From NCBI RefSeq assembly GCF_023101765.2, contig NC_064237.1, positions 7,783,649-7,847,648 of the forward strand: a stretch of 64,000 nucleotides of DNA. Direction: 5' to 3'. Below the pieces are notes generated by a model. That model did not search any database. It saw nothing but the letters and a program-made list of their open reading frames with translations, and was not told where the DNA came from. The DNA comes from Spodoptera frugiperda. Taxonomy: Eukaryota; Arthropoda; Insecta; Lepidoptera; Noctuidae. Made by a program: the position numbers and the translations under genes. Every line of letters begins with the position of its first letter. The stretch's first letter is position 1. This document shows, piece by piece, positions 42,480 through 54,600 of this stretch.

Positions 42480-42805
42480 AGGGGGGAAAATCATCCAATG
42501 CCTTTTCCCACCTTGGGCGAAACGAGAGGTAGTGTCAGACTCTTACTGACTAAAAACAACCCCGTTTCTACTCCTGCTTTTCGAGCCGGAGCACCGGTAA
42601 ACTGGCTAGATAGTCCTCAGCTCCAGATCAGGCATCGGCCCTACTGAGCCCCATCTATAGTGCTCTGATGGCTCTTTGAGACACGCCCCACGCACGGGTC
42701 TAGTTCTAGTCGGTGGCCGGAGATTTTTGCGCGATCCCTCGAGTCTCTTGCGACGGCTGAGGCGTGTGGAGGTTCGTTCCCTCGCGCGCCCCGCACGAAT
42801 AAGGT
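42480..42805 (+). repeat. GGGAGAAGTCATTGG-family repeat, longest copy
   Basis: GGGGGGAAAATCATCCAATG, then CAGACTCTTACTGACTAAAA, CTTTTCGAGCCGGAGCACCG, GATCAGGCATCGGCCCTACT, and the 3' extension GGTCTAGTTCTAGTCGGTGG. It ends near CGCGCCCCGCACGAATAAGG. Confidence 0.65.
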
Positions 42806-43270
42806 AAGGATAGCAATGAATTTATATTTACAACTACAGATTTAAAAAAAAGTATATTACTTCTGAATGAATTGATGAAAATGAATGAAAGAACTTATGA
42901 ACTTCATGCAACTTGAAAATGTAGATAGATCATTACAGTAGATAAAAGCTTAATTTTTGAATGTTTACTATTTAAACATTTATGGAAAATAACTGAAAAT
43001 CTGAAGTCTGAACTCAACATAATCAGTTGTATTGGGCAAATAGCAGTCTTTCCTCGAATTTTGCTGAATATCGTGAACTCGGTACCAAGCCCTAACTAGT
43101 TGGAGGAAGGCCAAGGGAAAGATTGAAAAATATAAATAAGTACATATTGTTTTCTTGTAAACTTTTAAAGCGCAAAGCAACACCACGCCTTTTGTTTTGC
43201 GGTGCAAACATTTTAATTTTATACACATTTTTGTAGTTAGTACGTTAAGAACGCAGGTTAGACAAATGTA

Positions 43271-43480
43271 CAGTACCCTCAACGGATCTTGGCAGGTCTG
43301 AATTACGTGCAGAAGGCTGCGCAATAAGTGTAAAGGGTCAATTGTATTTAGAAATGGTCAATCTCTAGCCTAGATCGCCGCCCCCCGCACCTCGCCTCAT
43401 GCCACCATTTGGTTCTAAAAGACTTATTGCGCAGCCTTCTGCACCTAGTTCAGACCTGCCAAGATCCGTTGAGAGTACTG
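43271..43480. mobile_element. 210-bp Tc1/mariner-like MITE with TA target duplication
   Basis: Inverted repeats of about 60 bp start CAGTACCCTCAACGGATCTT and include GCAGAAGGCTGCGCAATAAG. TA dinucleotides flank the element (43269-43270, 43481-43482). No transposase. Confidence 0.88.
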
Positions 43481-43520
43481 TACCAGTTGCGATGAACGAG
43501 GCTTCAGAACACACGCTCTA

Positions 43521-43640
43521 ACGGCTGCACTCAGAGACATTTAATGATTACTTAAACTATTCCTTATTTTGTTCCAAAAACAATTGTTAAGGACAGGGTT
43601 AAGTAACCATTAAATTAAGAGTCATACTCAGAGTACTCAG
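43521..43640. mobile_element. MITE, ACTGCCGCACTCAGAG family
   Basis: CTGCACTCAGAGACATTTAA at the left, AAAACAATTGTTAAGGACAG in the core, and ATACTCAGAG at the right end. Confidence 0.7.
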
Positions 43641-43734
43641 AGGAGTACGGTTGTTACTGTGATTTCCAAAAACGAAAATACTTTTCTCGGCCTGAAAACC
43701 CAATCTGAGACCTAAGGTCGATAAATACCCGGAG

Positions 43735-43885
43735 CTGCGAACTACCTAGCGGGTTTACCGGGGCTCCGGCTCGAAAAGCAGGGGAAGGAACGGGGTGGTA
43801 TTTAGTCAGCAAGAGTCTGACACTCCCTCTCGCCTCGCCCAAGGCGGAAGTCATTGGATAATTATCGAACCTCAAAAAAAAAAAA
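43735..43885 (-). repeat. GGGAGAAGTCATTGG-family repeat copy
   Basis: ACCGGGGCTCCGGCTCGAAA, then AGTCAGCAAGAGTCTGACAC and GGCGGAAGTCATTGGATAAT. Confidence 0.6.
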
Positions 43886-44579
43886 GTCGATAAATACACC
43901 GTTTGATCAACGTACTCAAACAACGCAGCAGTCAACTATATGTATATATTATGTACGTATTAGTTAGGAAGCAAAAACACGTTGTATCATATTTCCAAGT
44001 TACAGTCTGAAAAAACAAACATTGGTGGTCGCGACCCGATTCCTCGGAGTTAATTGTGGTCATTAGTCATATGTCGGGCCGCTGCACACAGTAGCACCTT
44101 ATCTCTAGTGATTTGTAACCCCGCTGAAGTATAAATTATAGGCCCCGAGCTAAATTATAAATTAAAGATGATCAGCCAGTGTTTAGTTTGTCAGTTATGA
44201 TATTCGTCGCGCGAAAATGGAAGTAGGAAGCAGGAATTACCTTTGAAATTTAGTACTGTTTATTTATTTATTATTCATGTTCACATCTACAACAGAAAGG
44301 ACAACACATATATAAAATTGAGATACATATGTACAATATGTACAAATTTCTACTTCCAATAGGAAATTCTTTATGTGGACCTGTGACAGGAAAAGTAATT
44401 AGGTATAACACGAGACACAGTGTGTAACAAAATAAAGTATTGTGTATTTCTTACGGAATTTTAATGTAAGATTTCCATGTTTGATAGTGATAATCGCAAT
44501 AGACTGGTATTTCTAATGAAACAGAAACGTGGAAAATTAATTTTTTTTTTTTTGAGGTATAACATACATACCAACACAT

Positions 44580-44695
44580 ACAATGCATTCTCCCGCCTTG
44601 GGCGAACCGAGAGGGGAGTGTAAGACTCTTCGAGACTAATAACCACCCCATTCTTACTCCTGTTCTTCGAGCCGAAGCCTCGGTAAACCGTAAAG
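44580..44695 (+). repeat. GGGAGAAGTCATTGG-family repeat copy
   Basis: CATTCTCCCGCCTTGGGCGA and AGACTAATAACCACCCCATT, then TCTTCGAGCCGAAGCCTCGG. Confidence 0.6.
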
Positions 44696-44699
44696 TTGT

Positions 44700-47075
44700 C
44701 TATTTAGAAAATAATTACGTTTCTATTCATGACATCGAACAGAAAAGGATACAATAAAGCGGCTGACATTGAATCTTTGGTTCCTAAATTCCTATTTATA
44801 AACAGATCATACCTTATTGCCAACAAACAACGTTCATTCATCGCAAAATCCCTTTGAAACGGTTTTTCAAAGTACCTACCTATAATTTCTATTCAGCTTT
44901 GAGTGAGACGCATTTGAGTTCCATTATTCTATTATTTTGACCTCAGATCGTGGTGTTACCACCACGATCGGAAGATTACCAAATCAGTAACCTTGAATTC
45001 GATTCTCGGGTCAGGTTATTTTTTTAGTTGAACGTAACAAAACTCGGAAATGTGTAAGTTAGGTTATAGAAACGAATCTGGAATCAAACATTCTCCTATA
45101 TATTGAATAATAAAAAATACGTGCACAATAATAATATTAGACATTTTTTAGCTCTTTTTACCCGTCTTAAAAAAAGCTTCTCTAAAAACCATAAGAACAA
45201 CGCCATCTTTTTGAACATCTCAGCACTAATAGTGCGAACGTCTTCGTTTAATGTCTTCACTCCATAGATGGCTCTGTATTGGCCATCACATCACAAAGGG
45301 TATCATCATATAATAGCTCGTTTCCGTCCACGTCTGAACATAGTCCTCTCTAATAAATAGCACGTTGTACGTAGATTTGGTTAATTTGCTGTAGACTTTG
45401 GGAAGGAATTTCTAAATATTTTATTGGTTTAGTTCTGGCGAATAGCCTTAAATTTTCTGTACCGCCTTACATTTTTTAATTCAGATAATATCCCTAAAAC
45501 CTCCTAAATCTGAAAACTACACTATACTAGTAACCGCATCAAAATCGGTTAAGCCAAACGCGAGATAATCGCGCACAAACATACACATTATATAAATACA
45601 GGTCAAGCTGAGAACCTCCTTTTTTTGAAGTCGGTTAATGTACACAGGAAAATATAAACACAAAATCAATGTCAATATTCTTTTATTTTAATAAGAAAGA
45701 CCATTTCAACATTCGACTAACAAATCACTTTCTCCTTAGAACAAATACAGCTCCACACCTCTAAAATAGACATCACAGATAAAATATAGACACAAAATAT
45801 CATTTTTTGCCGCTAAATTGTTACCAGTTGTCTATCAAACGCTGTTTAGCTTTAGATTAAAGTCATGGATTAAAAACAATGTACTTGAATGTTACAACAT
45901 GCTTAGTACATTTTGGCGATCTTACAACTCGATAGTTCTAATAATTTAATTTGATATTTTATTCTTAATAGCTATGGTAAAATGCTAAAATGTACTAATT
46001 ATGTTTAAGTTTATTATGAGAACTATATTTTAAAAATTACCTATCTAAAATCTAACCAACATAGCTGTGTCTAACTACACACAGCCTTTCTTGTCATTAA
46101 AGTTCTTGGTTTCTACCTAAACCCTCCGAGATAAATATGTAAGTTATGCGTACTAACATATTTTGGAGTAGGATTCCAATGAAGTTAACAATAATAATTT
46201 TAACAATTAGGAATCAATTTTCTCCGTTTATAAGAATTTTCTGACATACTCGTATTTGACACATAACTTAGTTCCTAATTTGTAGATGGCGCTTAGGTTC
46301 CTTATAAATGGAGAAAATGTTACCCCCGGTTTCTACAACACTGATCAATAAATTCCGAACGCGTGACTTGTAAACTGTTGTTTTTTTAATTGTTAGTCTT
46401 TTGGGGACGATTCCTGATGACAGTTATGTGATCCATTTTGACTATTATAAGAACATATATAAAATAATTATATTATGTCTATTAGTTGGTAATATTTTGT
46501 CATTGAGCATCGTTGCAGAAACCAGAGGTAACAATATTATTGTAATAAACATTTGATAAACTAAATCATAAATATTATAACCAAAATTATTATGATGGTT
46601 TGGTACTTAAGGTATAAGACATAAGGTGTATTTTCTTGTTTTATTTTGGGGCCTAAGTGCCTTTATACAGGATGATTTTTGACTCCATCCAATTTTACGT
46701 TTAGTTTTTATTCAAAGATGTTTTTAATGATAAAAAAAATTATAGTCCCAAAAATCTTCCTGTATTGTTCAATACAATTTATGTACCAGTATTTGATATA
46801 ACAACTTGTTAATGTACTGACAGCAATGAGTAATAATATCCGATGTAAATAAATGCATTAAAACATATGACTTTCAATTATTACATTCATTATCTCATTA
46901 CCGTATTTTATTAGAATATATAGGTAATATAAAACTAAATATTCCATAATTTCACTATGATAAAAGCCCTTAAGGATACGAAATAAGATTAGGTATATAA
47001 TGAGGATTTCACGCTTACGAGATGGCGTTAGTGAGACATAAAATCTAATGAGACATAAAAAGGCGGCGTTTATAG
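44700..47075. other. Intergenic DNA, nothing recognised
   Basis: AT-rich. A possible diverged interspersed repeat ends near 45600-45640 (AATCGGTTAAGCCAAACGCG, then ATAATCGCGCACAAACATAC), consistent with an RTE-like 3' end. No gene features. Confidence 0.4.
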
Positions 47076-47077
47076 CC

Positions 47078-47213
47078 AGTAGCAGCGCAACAATCGCCGC
47101 GTCGTGTGTCGCGGAATGCTGCTCATGAATATGAGCCTCTAGCATGGCTTGAAACTAGTCGAGTTCCTCGTCAAACAATTACGTGAGTAAGCCGATAACA
47201 TAATAATTAATTC
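47078..47213 (+). mobile_element. MITE with CTTACTCACGTAA termini, truncated copy
   Basis: GCAGCGCAACAATCGCCGCG, GGAATGCTGCTCATGAATAT, and right end ACGTGAGTAAGCCGATAACA. Confidence 0.75.
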
Positions 47214-47214
47214 T

Positions 47215-48590
47215 ATTGGTCATTAGACCTTAAGCTACACCAGCACCTCTGGTGGCGCGAAAAACCTCATTACAATGCACAATGTAACCTATTTACTTTT
47301 AAATCGGTAAACATTTACAAAATAAAGTATTACAAAAAAGCGGCTTGCTTCATGGTTCACTTTTCCATTGATATGTTTTTTTTAATAATGGGAAGGCAAT
47401 ATGAACTTCAAATTGTCGTTTTCAATGAATTTCTGATTAATACATTATGTTAGCAAGATGTTTGTGATACATGACGTCACATATTTACAATTGATGGAAA
47501 TTGAAGGGAGTTTTGAAATTATTGGCGTCAAAATTATTAACAAAAGAAGCAGTAACAAATAATATGTAAAACTATTATTGTACCTATAAGTAATTAGGAC
47601 CTGTTCGTAGGCTTTCTACATGGTAGTTAAATTTTTGTATACAGGTGTAATTCACAAAATATTATTTAAAAAAAGAACCAGTCAACTAAAAATACCATTA
47701 GAATTAGTAATGATAATTTACTGAGTGTAATGAAGATTTGGGGCGTAGTGGCAGCATTCTGCTATCTCCCTCGCACACGTTCGTATTAATAACGATGACG
47801 TCACAGTTCATATTTGATATCCCTTTCTTATTACACAGACACTTCACAGTTTTAAATATTATTAATTAACATGATAGCGATTTCTGTGCGCATTTATACA
47901 ATTTTATTTCTAATTTAGACTTAGAATAACGTTCATTTTTGTTTAAACAATAATGATTGGTTTTGATAACCAATTTCTTTTATTTTGGGAGCAAAAAACA
48001 TGGCAATATAGCTCTTATATGCAACATAAGTTTAACTTTATGAAAAAGAAGTTATTCACAACAGTAGGGTAACAATAAAACACTTCAAAAGCAGTATAAT
48101 CACGTATCAAACATAACACGACTTGGCTAAACAACATTTCATAGTACAAAATAAGTACCTACCGTAGATGTGCATATATAATGTATGTTTAAGTACAATA
48201 TTTACATGGCGATTACATTATTATGTACATTCACTTGAATTACTTCACTAAATCTTAATCCCCCGTAGATCGCTTTGTTCAATCAATTTTAACATCTAAT
48301 TTTATGTACTTAACTACAATCTACGTACACATTTTGATTATTTTCCCCGATATAACTAAAGTTTAAATAAAAAAATCGACTCTAAAATAAAATACAATAA
48401 AGTCGAAAATACATTCAGCTTTTTGATGAGAGTTTTTTTTTATTATAACTGATTCATATTTACAAATACTTAAAATTAGGTATGTATAGTTAAAGTGTTT
48501 AATTCTATAAGATTGTTGGTATGGTAAGATTGGTTCAGTTTACGAAATAATTATGATTACCAAATTAAAAAAAAAAACTATTAACACAGT
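47215..48590. other. Intergenic DNA, nothing recognised
   Basis: Very AT-rich; no coding, RNA or clear repeat features noticed. Confidence 0.4.
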
Positions 48591-48705
48591 CGGACACAGT
48601 TCGGCGCTCTGATTGGCCGGCTCAAATAAACCAACCAATCAGAGCGCCGAACGCGGTCTCGTTTCGTTTTCGTTCAACGTAAAGCAAACTCTAACTAAGT
48701 GTAAA
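48590..48705. mobile_element. Palindromic CCAAT-containing MITE, copy 3
   Basis: Left arm shortened. GGCGCTCTGATTGGCCGGCT faces CCAACCAATCAGAGCGCCG across a short spacer, and the right arm ends CGTAAAGCAAACTC. Confidence 0.8.
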
Positions 48706-49004
48706 TACTGATTTAAAGTAAAAAAGACTTGGTCATCATACTGCTCGTTGATATTAGGAACATTAATTTAATGATTAGAACACGATCATATCAATGATAT
48801 GGTTTTGTTTACATAATGACTGGGCGACTGCTAAAATTAATACTGATTATGTTGTAGGGACATTGAGCAAATCGATACAAAACCAGAATGGCACAATCTT
48901 TTCGTCGAATATTACAATAATCATATTTAAGCACTTATCTTTACATACGCGTATTGTACTTGGTATGATAAATAGCCGTAATTTAAGTATAACCGATTTT
49001 GATA

Positions 49005-49143
49005 CAAAATCTCTGAATCGATCTGAAGCGAGACAGCGTTCGGCGCTCTGATTAGTTGTTTCATTCGCACTGGCCAATCAGAACGCCGAACGCGGTCTCG
49101 TTTCGATTTCGTTAAGCGTAAAACAAACTCGTACTAAGAGCAC
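49005..49143. mobile_element. Palindromic CCAAT-containing MITE, copy 4
   Basis: GTTCGGCGCTCTGATTAG at the left and GGCCAATCAGAACGCCGAAC at the right, then GTAAAACAAACTCGTACTAA. It lies only 300 bp from copy 3. Confidence 0.8.
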
Positions 49144-49599
49144 CAAACACTCTATAGAACGAATGCCAAAAATTGTTATCAATTCAAAGATTTTGGATCA
49201 AAAGCGGCTATTAACTCAGCCGAAAGTAATTTTACGAGACTATGCACGGACCCGACTAAGGCTTTTATATAAAAGTATGCATCAACTAAAACTATTTTGT
49301 TTAACTCTGAACAATCAAAATTTAAGGGGTTTTCCGTCGTTCATACAAATAAAATAAATATTACAAGAACACAAATGTACGTGTATTTTATATTTTAGAG
49401 ACTACAACATTAGATTGAATGTATAAATATCACATCACATTGTTGATATCGGTTCTGCGATGCGTGTTACGCCTATACTTCATGACAGTCGGACATCGAA
49501 TGTACGAATGGCAGGCAAAATGCTCTGTTTATAATTTGCATAATTCCTCACATGTCATTCGACTATGTATACGATATAAGACCATAAAGCCTGTTATAA

Positions 49600-49770
49600 A
49601 TACATAATACCCCTTTATTCCCAAGAAGGAAACTGGGGTGTACAATGTACTCAGTGTAACACTCACTTTTCGCCAATTACATTATAAGGCCCTTGTAATA
49701 CAAAGCGAATCTGTTTCCATACACCAGGCAATAATCCGTGCTTTTGCTGAGAAAACTCAAATAATATACC
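49600..49770 (-). repeat. Diverged SINE (family 2) remnant
   Basis: TACCCCTTTATTCCCAAGAA, then CACTCACTTTTCGCCAATTA and GAATCTGTTTCCATACACC resemble the body and 3' end of the family 2 SINE. Confidence 0.4.
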
Positions 49771-50550
49771 CCACAAAAAATAGTTGAATTTATAAAATAA
49801 AAAATATCATAAGCCCAGTAAAATGCAAGATCATAAAATAAAAAGAATAACCGTAAAATTAAATGCCAATTCACAAATATACAAAAATAACGTTTTAATG
49901 TACTTAAAAAAAAATCGACGACGACTTATAAAAATAATTAAAAAAATCTCTTACAAACATTTTTGTGGCAATTTTCAGCAAATACATATATTAACAAAAT
50001 ATACAAATAAAAGATGTTTCTGAACTTTTTGTACAAATATGACAATCGTTATCGATAAGCTAATACTTGGAAAGTATTTCCCCGAGACCTCTTACTCGGC
50101 TGTCACACTAGGAACTGCTTAATCAGTAATTACAAAGTCACCCGATCGAATTCCTTCATGGCGACTAGTCACACTAGACTAGCCTATAACACAGGAGATA
50201 TTATAGTGCACAAATGTGTGTGCAAACACACCCTATTCCTTCACTCTCTGTACCCGATGGGACGGCATACCGACATGACTGGAGAGAGGTCCGGTGCAGG
50301 ACCAACGGTTTTACTTGCTATCCGAGGTACAAGGACGAAATACCTCTGAACTTTCTGACTCAAGGCTAATGGTCATTTTACTCAGAAAATGCCGTTATCA
50401 CTTTTCGATGATTCACTACCAACGAAAAGAAAAATACGCACGTGCTTATATCGGTACTACGATTGTTCACCATTTTAATGATCTTTTTCATAGCGATCTA
50501 AATTGAAACTTATTATAGTTGTTATTAGGTGGAAGAGACAAAACAACTTA

Positions 50551-51335
50551 ATTATACCTAATACGCTCTAACAAGGTGCGGCTGACAGATTCAGTAACGA
50601 TTCGTATCACTCTTGACAGTTGCTGCGATTTAAAAATTATGCTTTAATATTTTAGCTGTATCACATTCGTATTATGTTAAATCATTCGGATGCGTAGTTA
50701 ATTAAATTAAAACCAACCGGAATGTTCTAGTATTCAATTAAAATCTAATGAAATGAAAAATAAAGTAAAGTGTTATGCGTATAACGTAAAGCCATAGTCG
50801 TTTTTAGTGATGGGATGTACGGCTACGATGGATAGGTAGTCGATGTTTTTTTAGAATAAAAAACGAAAATCGTGCGTCGTTCAATTATAATTCTTAAAAA
50901 ACCTTTAATTATGTGGGTAAATCCACTGTAGACGCGGCTCTCTCTGCCCAAACCACAGTGACATTATCTGAGCAGAAATATGTAGTAGGCATTTTTCTAG
51001 ACATTTCCGGCGCCATTGATAATGCGTGGTGGTACTTAATCTAACATATACAAACTAATATATCCTTGTTTTCTTCACAGTTTTGTAAAACTGTAACTCT
51101 GAAACACCTCAGGGCTCGGTCATAAAATATTTATTTTGACAAGTATATACACGTAGTTAGACTGCACAACTAAATAACACACACATTTAATAAAAAAATT
51201 CAAGAGAATTAAATGTATGCTGCGAGTATCGATAGCGATAAAAAAAGATTTTTCTAATGTCCATCCCTAAAGAGAGACGTCAACGTCATACTGGCATCTG
51301 TCAGCCGCACCTTGTTAGAGCGCATTAGGTATAAT
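50551..51335. mobile_element. 785-bp nonautonomous DNA transposon with about 40-bp TIRs
   Basis: Left ATTATACCTAATACGCTCTA then ACAAGGTGCGGCTGACAGAT, right arm the complement with one mismatch. No long ORF lies between them, so it would depend on a transposase elsewhere. It ends 160 bp from the GT92 stop codon. Confidence 0.85.
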
Positions 51336-51494
51336 GTCCTTTCCTTTCCAGCTACTAACAACTACTACAAAGTTAAAGTTCGACGTTTCTCAATCTGGCT
51401 TCACCACTCGACACTGGCAGTATAGTCGACAACACTGATCAGAGACTCGGTTGCCATTTGCCATTCAAGAAAAAAAAATCTTCAATAATGTTAA

Positions 51495-51500
51495 TTTATT
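51495..51500 (-). promoter_or_regulatory. AATAAA overlapping the GT92 stop codon
   Basis: The last codons read CAA TAA ATT, so the TAA stop lies inside an AATAAA hexamer. If used, cleavage would leave a 3' UTR of only about 10-30 bases. A further AATAAA-like site on the same strand near 51127-51137 is an alternative. Actual use is inferred. Confidence 0.4.
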
Positions 51501-51651
51501 GTTCTACTACTTTTTGGACGCAGCCCGCGGCCTCTAACCGCTTGCGTTGGGTAGTCACGCGCTCCATCAACTCGTCTTTCCACCGATGCGCTGTCCTGTC
51601 TATTGTTGAAGGAACTTGTAGGCAGGTTAGGCCGCCAAATTCACAGTTTAT
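51496..51651 (-). CDS. GT92 terminal exon
   Basis: Fifty-one codons plus TAA: INCEFGGLTCLQVPSTIDRT, then AHRWKDELMERVTTQRKRL and AAGCVQKVVEQ. The join reads LLHHYR-INCEFGG, matching the usual end of the DUF23 domain. It is preceded by a TTTCCAG acceptor. Confidence 0.85.
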   Translation of the reverse strand: MNCEFGGLTCLQVPSTIDRTAHRWKDELMERVTTQRKRLEAAGCVQKVVEQ

Positions 51652-54600
51652 CTGGAAAATATATTTGTAATGGTTTTAATTCTATATTAGATATGAACCT
51701 ATGGAGTTTCTTGCTCGTTCTTTTCCATACGAATGTACACTTTTGAACGAGCAAATAGCTTCACTAGTGGTCTGACCGACAAACAGATATTTTAAATATT
51801 ATTATTATTCACTTTGATATTCAAAAGTGCCTTCCTAGTATATTTGAAATAAACATTTTTGACTTTGATGTTATTTCAAAAGAAAGCGTTCATAAGTCGG
51901 ATTTTTAATGTATTATTTAACGAAGTACTAGGTAGGTAATTTTATTATAACTTTCGTGAGACATACTAAATTAATTATTATGTTATCGGCTTGCTCACGT
52001 AACGGTTTGACGAGGAACTCGACTAGTTTCAAGCCATGCTAGAGGCTCATATTCATGAGCAGCATTCCGCGACACATGATGCGGCGATTGTCGAGGTGCT
52101 ACTGATCGTAGCAGCACGTCGAGTTCCTCATCAAACACTTTTTTTTTAAACGTTGCCCCACATTAGGATTTTCTCCTGTGTCGTGGGTGCGTTTACAAAC
52201 ATACAATTTCACATGCACATGACACCCAGACCCGAAACAACAATTTTTCATTCATTAAATTTTCAAACATTGTGGATCACACAAAGAGTTGCTCCGTGCG
52301 GGAATCGAACCCGCTACCCGTTGCACGGCAGCCAGTTGCCCAGCCACCGCGCCAACCGTGTAGTCAAGACGGAAGTAGGTAATGCTTTAAAAAGCTAGTT
52401 ACCCGATAATGATGCAGCAGCGCCCTGTCAGTGTTGACACCGACGGAGCTGGCCCCGGGCGCGAGCTCCCACACGAAGTGGTTGCCGAGCTCCACGGCGT
52501 CGCGCGGCCGCAGCGCGTACTTGCTGCGGTTCTTCAACGAGTGCGGCGTGCTCCACCGCCGCGTCTTACGAGAACTTAATAGAGGCGAATTTGCCTCAGG
52601 GTCATCCTGAAAGGAAACAGCATTTTTATTCGTTTGACTATAAAATACTCGAAATTTTCCCTTAAATTCCTAACCCCCAAAAGGCCTGGTGTTTCGGGTG
52701 TTTATGGGCTTCGGCAACTGCTTACTATCAGGTGATCTGTCTGCTCGTTTACCGGCTTATACCATAAAAAGTCTTAGTACGGGGCTAAGTTTAAAAAATA
52801 TAGGGTGACGTTAATTAGTCAAGGATATTCAAACACGTGATTATACTCATGATTACAAACAACTTTCCCAAAGAAACTTTTTTTGTAAATTTTATTGTGT
52901 GTTAATTTTATTTTTATCACAATAACAAAACAACCAAATTAAATATGTAAGTGTCTAATACAACCCAATACATTTATCTAAAATGATGTGCTTGATTTCC
53001 CTAAATGTTGGAGATTATATCCAACAAAATCCATGAAAAAAAAAATTATTTTATTATTATATTTCTAAATATAAATACAATAAATACCTAAACAACAATA
53101 AGTAAGAAAAATAACAAAACAACAAAAACATTTCAAATACCATACCTCCCATTTAAGATAGAAGAAAGCATTCCGGAATAAGAATGCAGAGGGCGCTTTA
53201 GAGCGCGGTTGGTACGACGCTCTCAGAGACGTCAATAAGGCAGGTAAGGTGCGCTCCCTGCGCGGGAACACCACTTCATCCACGTCTATCACGAGCAACC
53301 AGCCCGTGCGCGACATCGACCTGTATAGGCAGTCGTTGAACGCCGCGAACTGGCCTTCTGTTCTGCAAAAAGGCATTTCAAAAATTATTTTTATGAAATG
53401 AAATGAAAATCACTTTTTTTCTACGCAATGTCACGCCTTTTATCCCCGAAGCCAATTGCTATAGCAGCATATGGCTATATACTACTACTACATAATTTTC
53501 GAAAAAGCGATAATGGCCCTGTAGTCCTTTGCCCGACCCTTTTTTTACATTTGATGGGTCGACGTTTGGCCGCTATCTCGCCTGATGGTAAGTGATGATG
53601 CGGCCTACGATGGAGCACGTCTGCCCATAAGCAACCTATTCACTGAGGCTTTGAAGACACTCAGGTTATACCCATCAGGAATTATTATACCCATCACCCG
53701 GAAATTAAACCCGAGACCCCTTGTCCAGCAATCGCAATTGCGACCTCTCGACTAACGAGGCAGTCTCTTTTTTTTCTACCTAATCAAAAACTTCATTATC
53801 CATCTAAGTACAATCCGTAATAGATTGATTTGAACTGGTGCGTAACGTTACGCTTTATTAGATTTAATTCTGAGCGATAACGCAGCGAGCCTACATTCCA
53901 TTCGCTTTATCTAATTAACCATAAAAGAAAAATGTATGTTTCATTCCTATACTTTATCGCCATTTTCAGTAAGTATATTTTTTTTTACGCGCGTACCGGA
54001 CGTTCCCCAACAAGATGGACCAAACAGGAGAAAGACTCGTCTTAAAAATGTTACACGGTTGTAAGAGACGCACTGGACAGAAACCGCTGGAAGCAGACCA
54101 TCCGCTCCAGATGCAATCCTGATGCTGAACACGATTCTCAGACATGAGGGAGCAACCAGAGAGAGAGAGAGAACCGCTATATACCAGATTAATTCAAACT
54201 AAGAAGATAGTATGCATGAACTACCTATATGTCACAATCGAGTATTTATTTGGCGGTTTGCTTCGAGTTTCCTTATGCGAACCGCTAAGGAATGGAATTC
54301 CTTGCCGGAGTCTGTGGTTCCTACACAATATAACTTAGGTATCTTCAAGTCCCGTGAAATTCTTCAAGTGAACGGGTTGCTCATAGGTAGGCGTGCTCCA
54401 TCGTCGGCCACATCATCGCTTACCACCAGGCGAGGTGATAGCCAAACGCTACCCTATTAAGTATTACAAATGGTGGTGAAACAGGTGTTTAGTTTAGTTA
54501 CCAGTATAAATTATATTTACCTGATTTCCACTTTTGATAATATAGGAAGTTGCCAAGACAGCAACGTGACGAGACCCTTCTTGCGGTAGTCTTCGAGTAG

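Noticed and set aside
25343..51495. A third large gene between AKR and GT92
   Set aside because: No set of frames with compatible splice sites and a recognisable family was found in these 26 kb.
52300..52368. Minus-strand tRNA-like sequence with good A and B boxes
   Set aside because: It continues into a SINE family 1 body, and the same structure occurs at 15.5, 33.1 and 36.6 kb.
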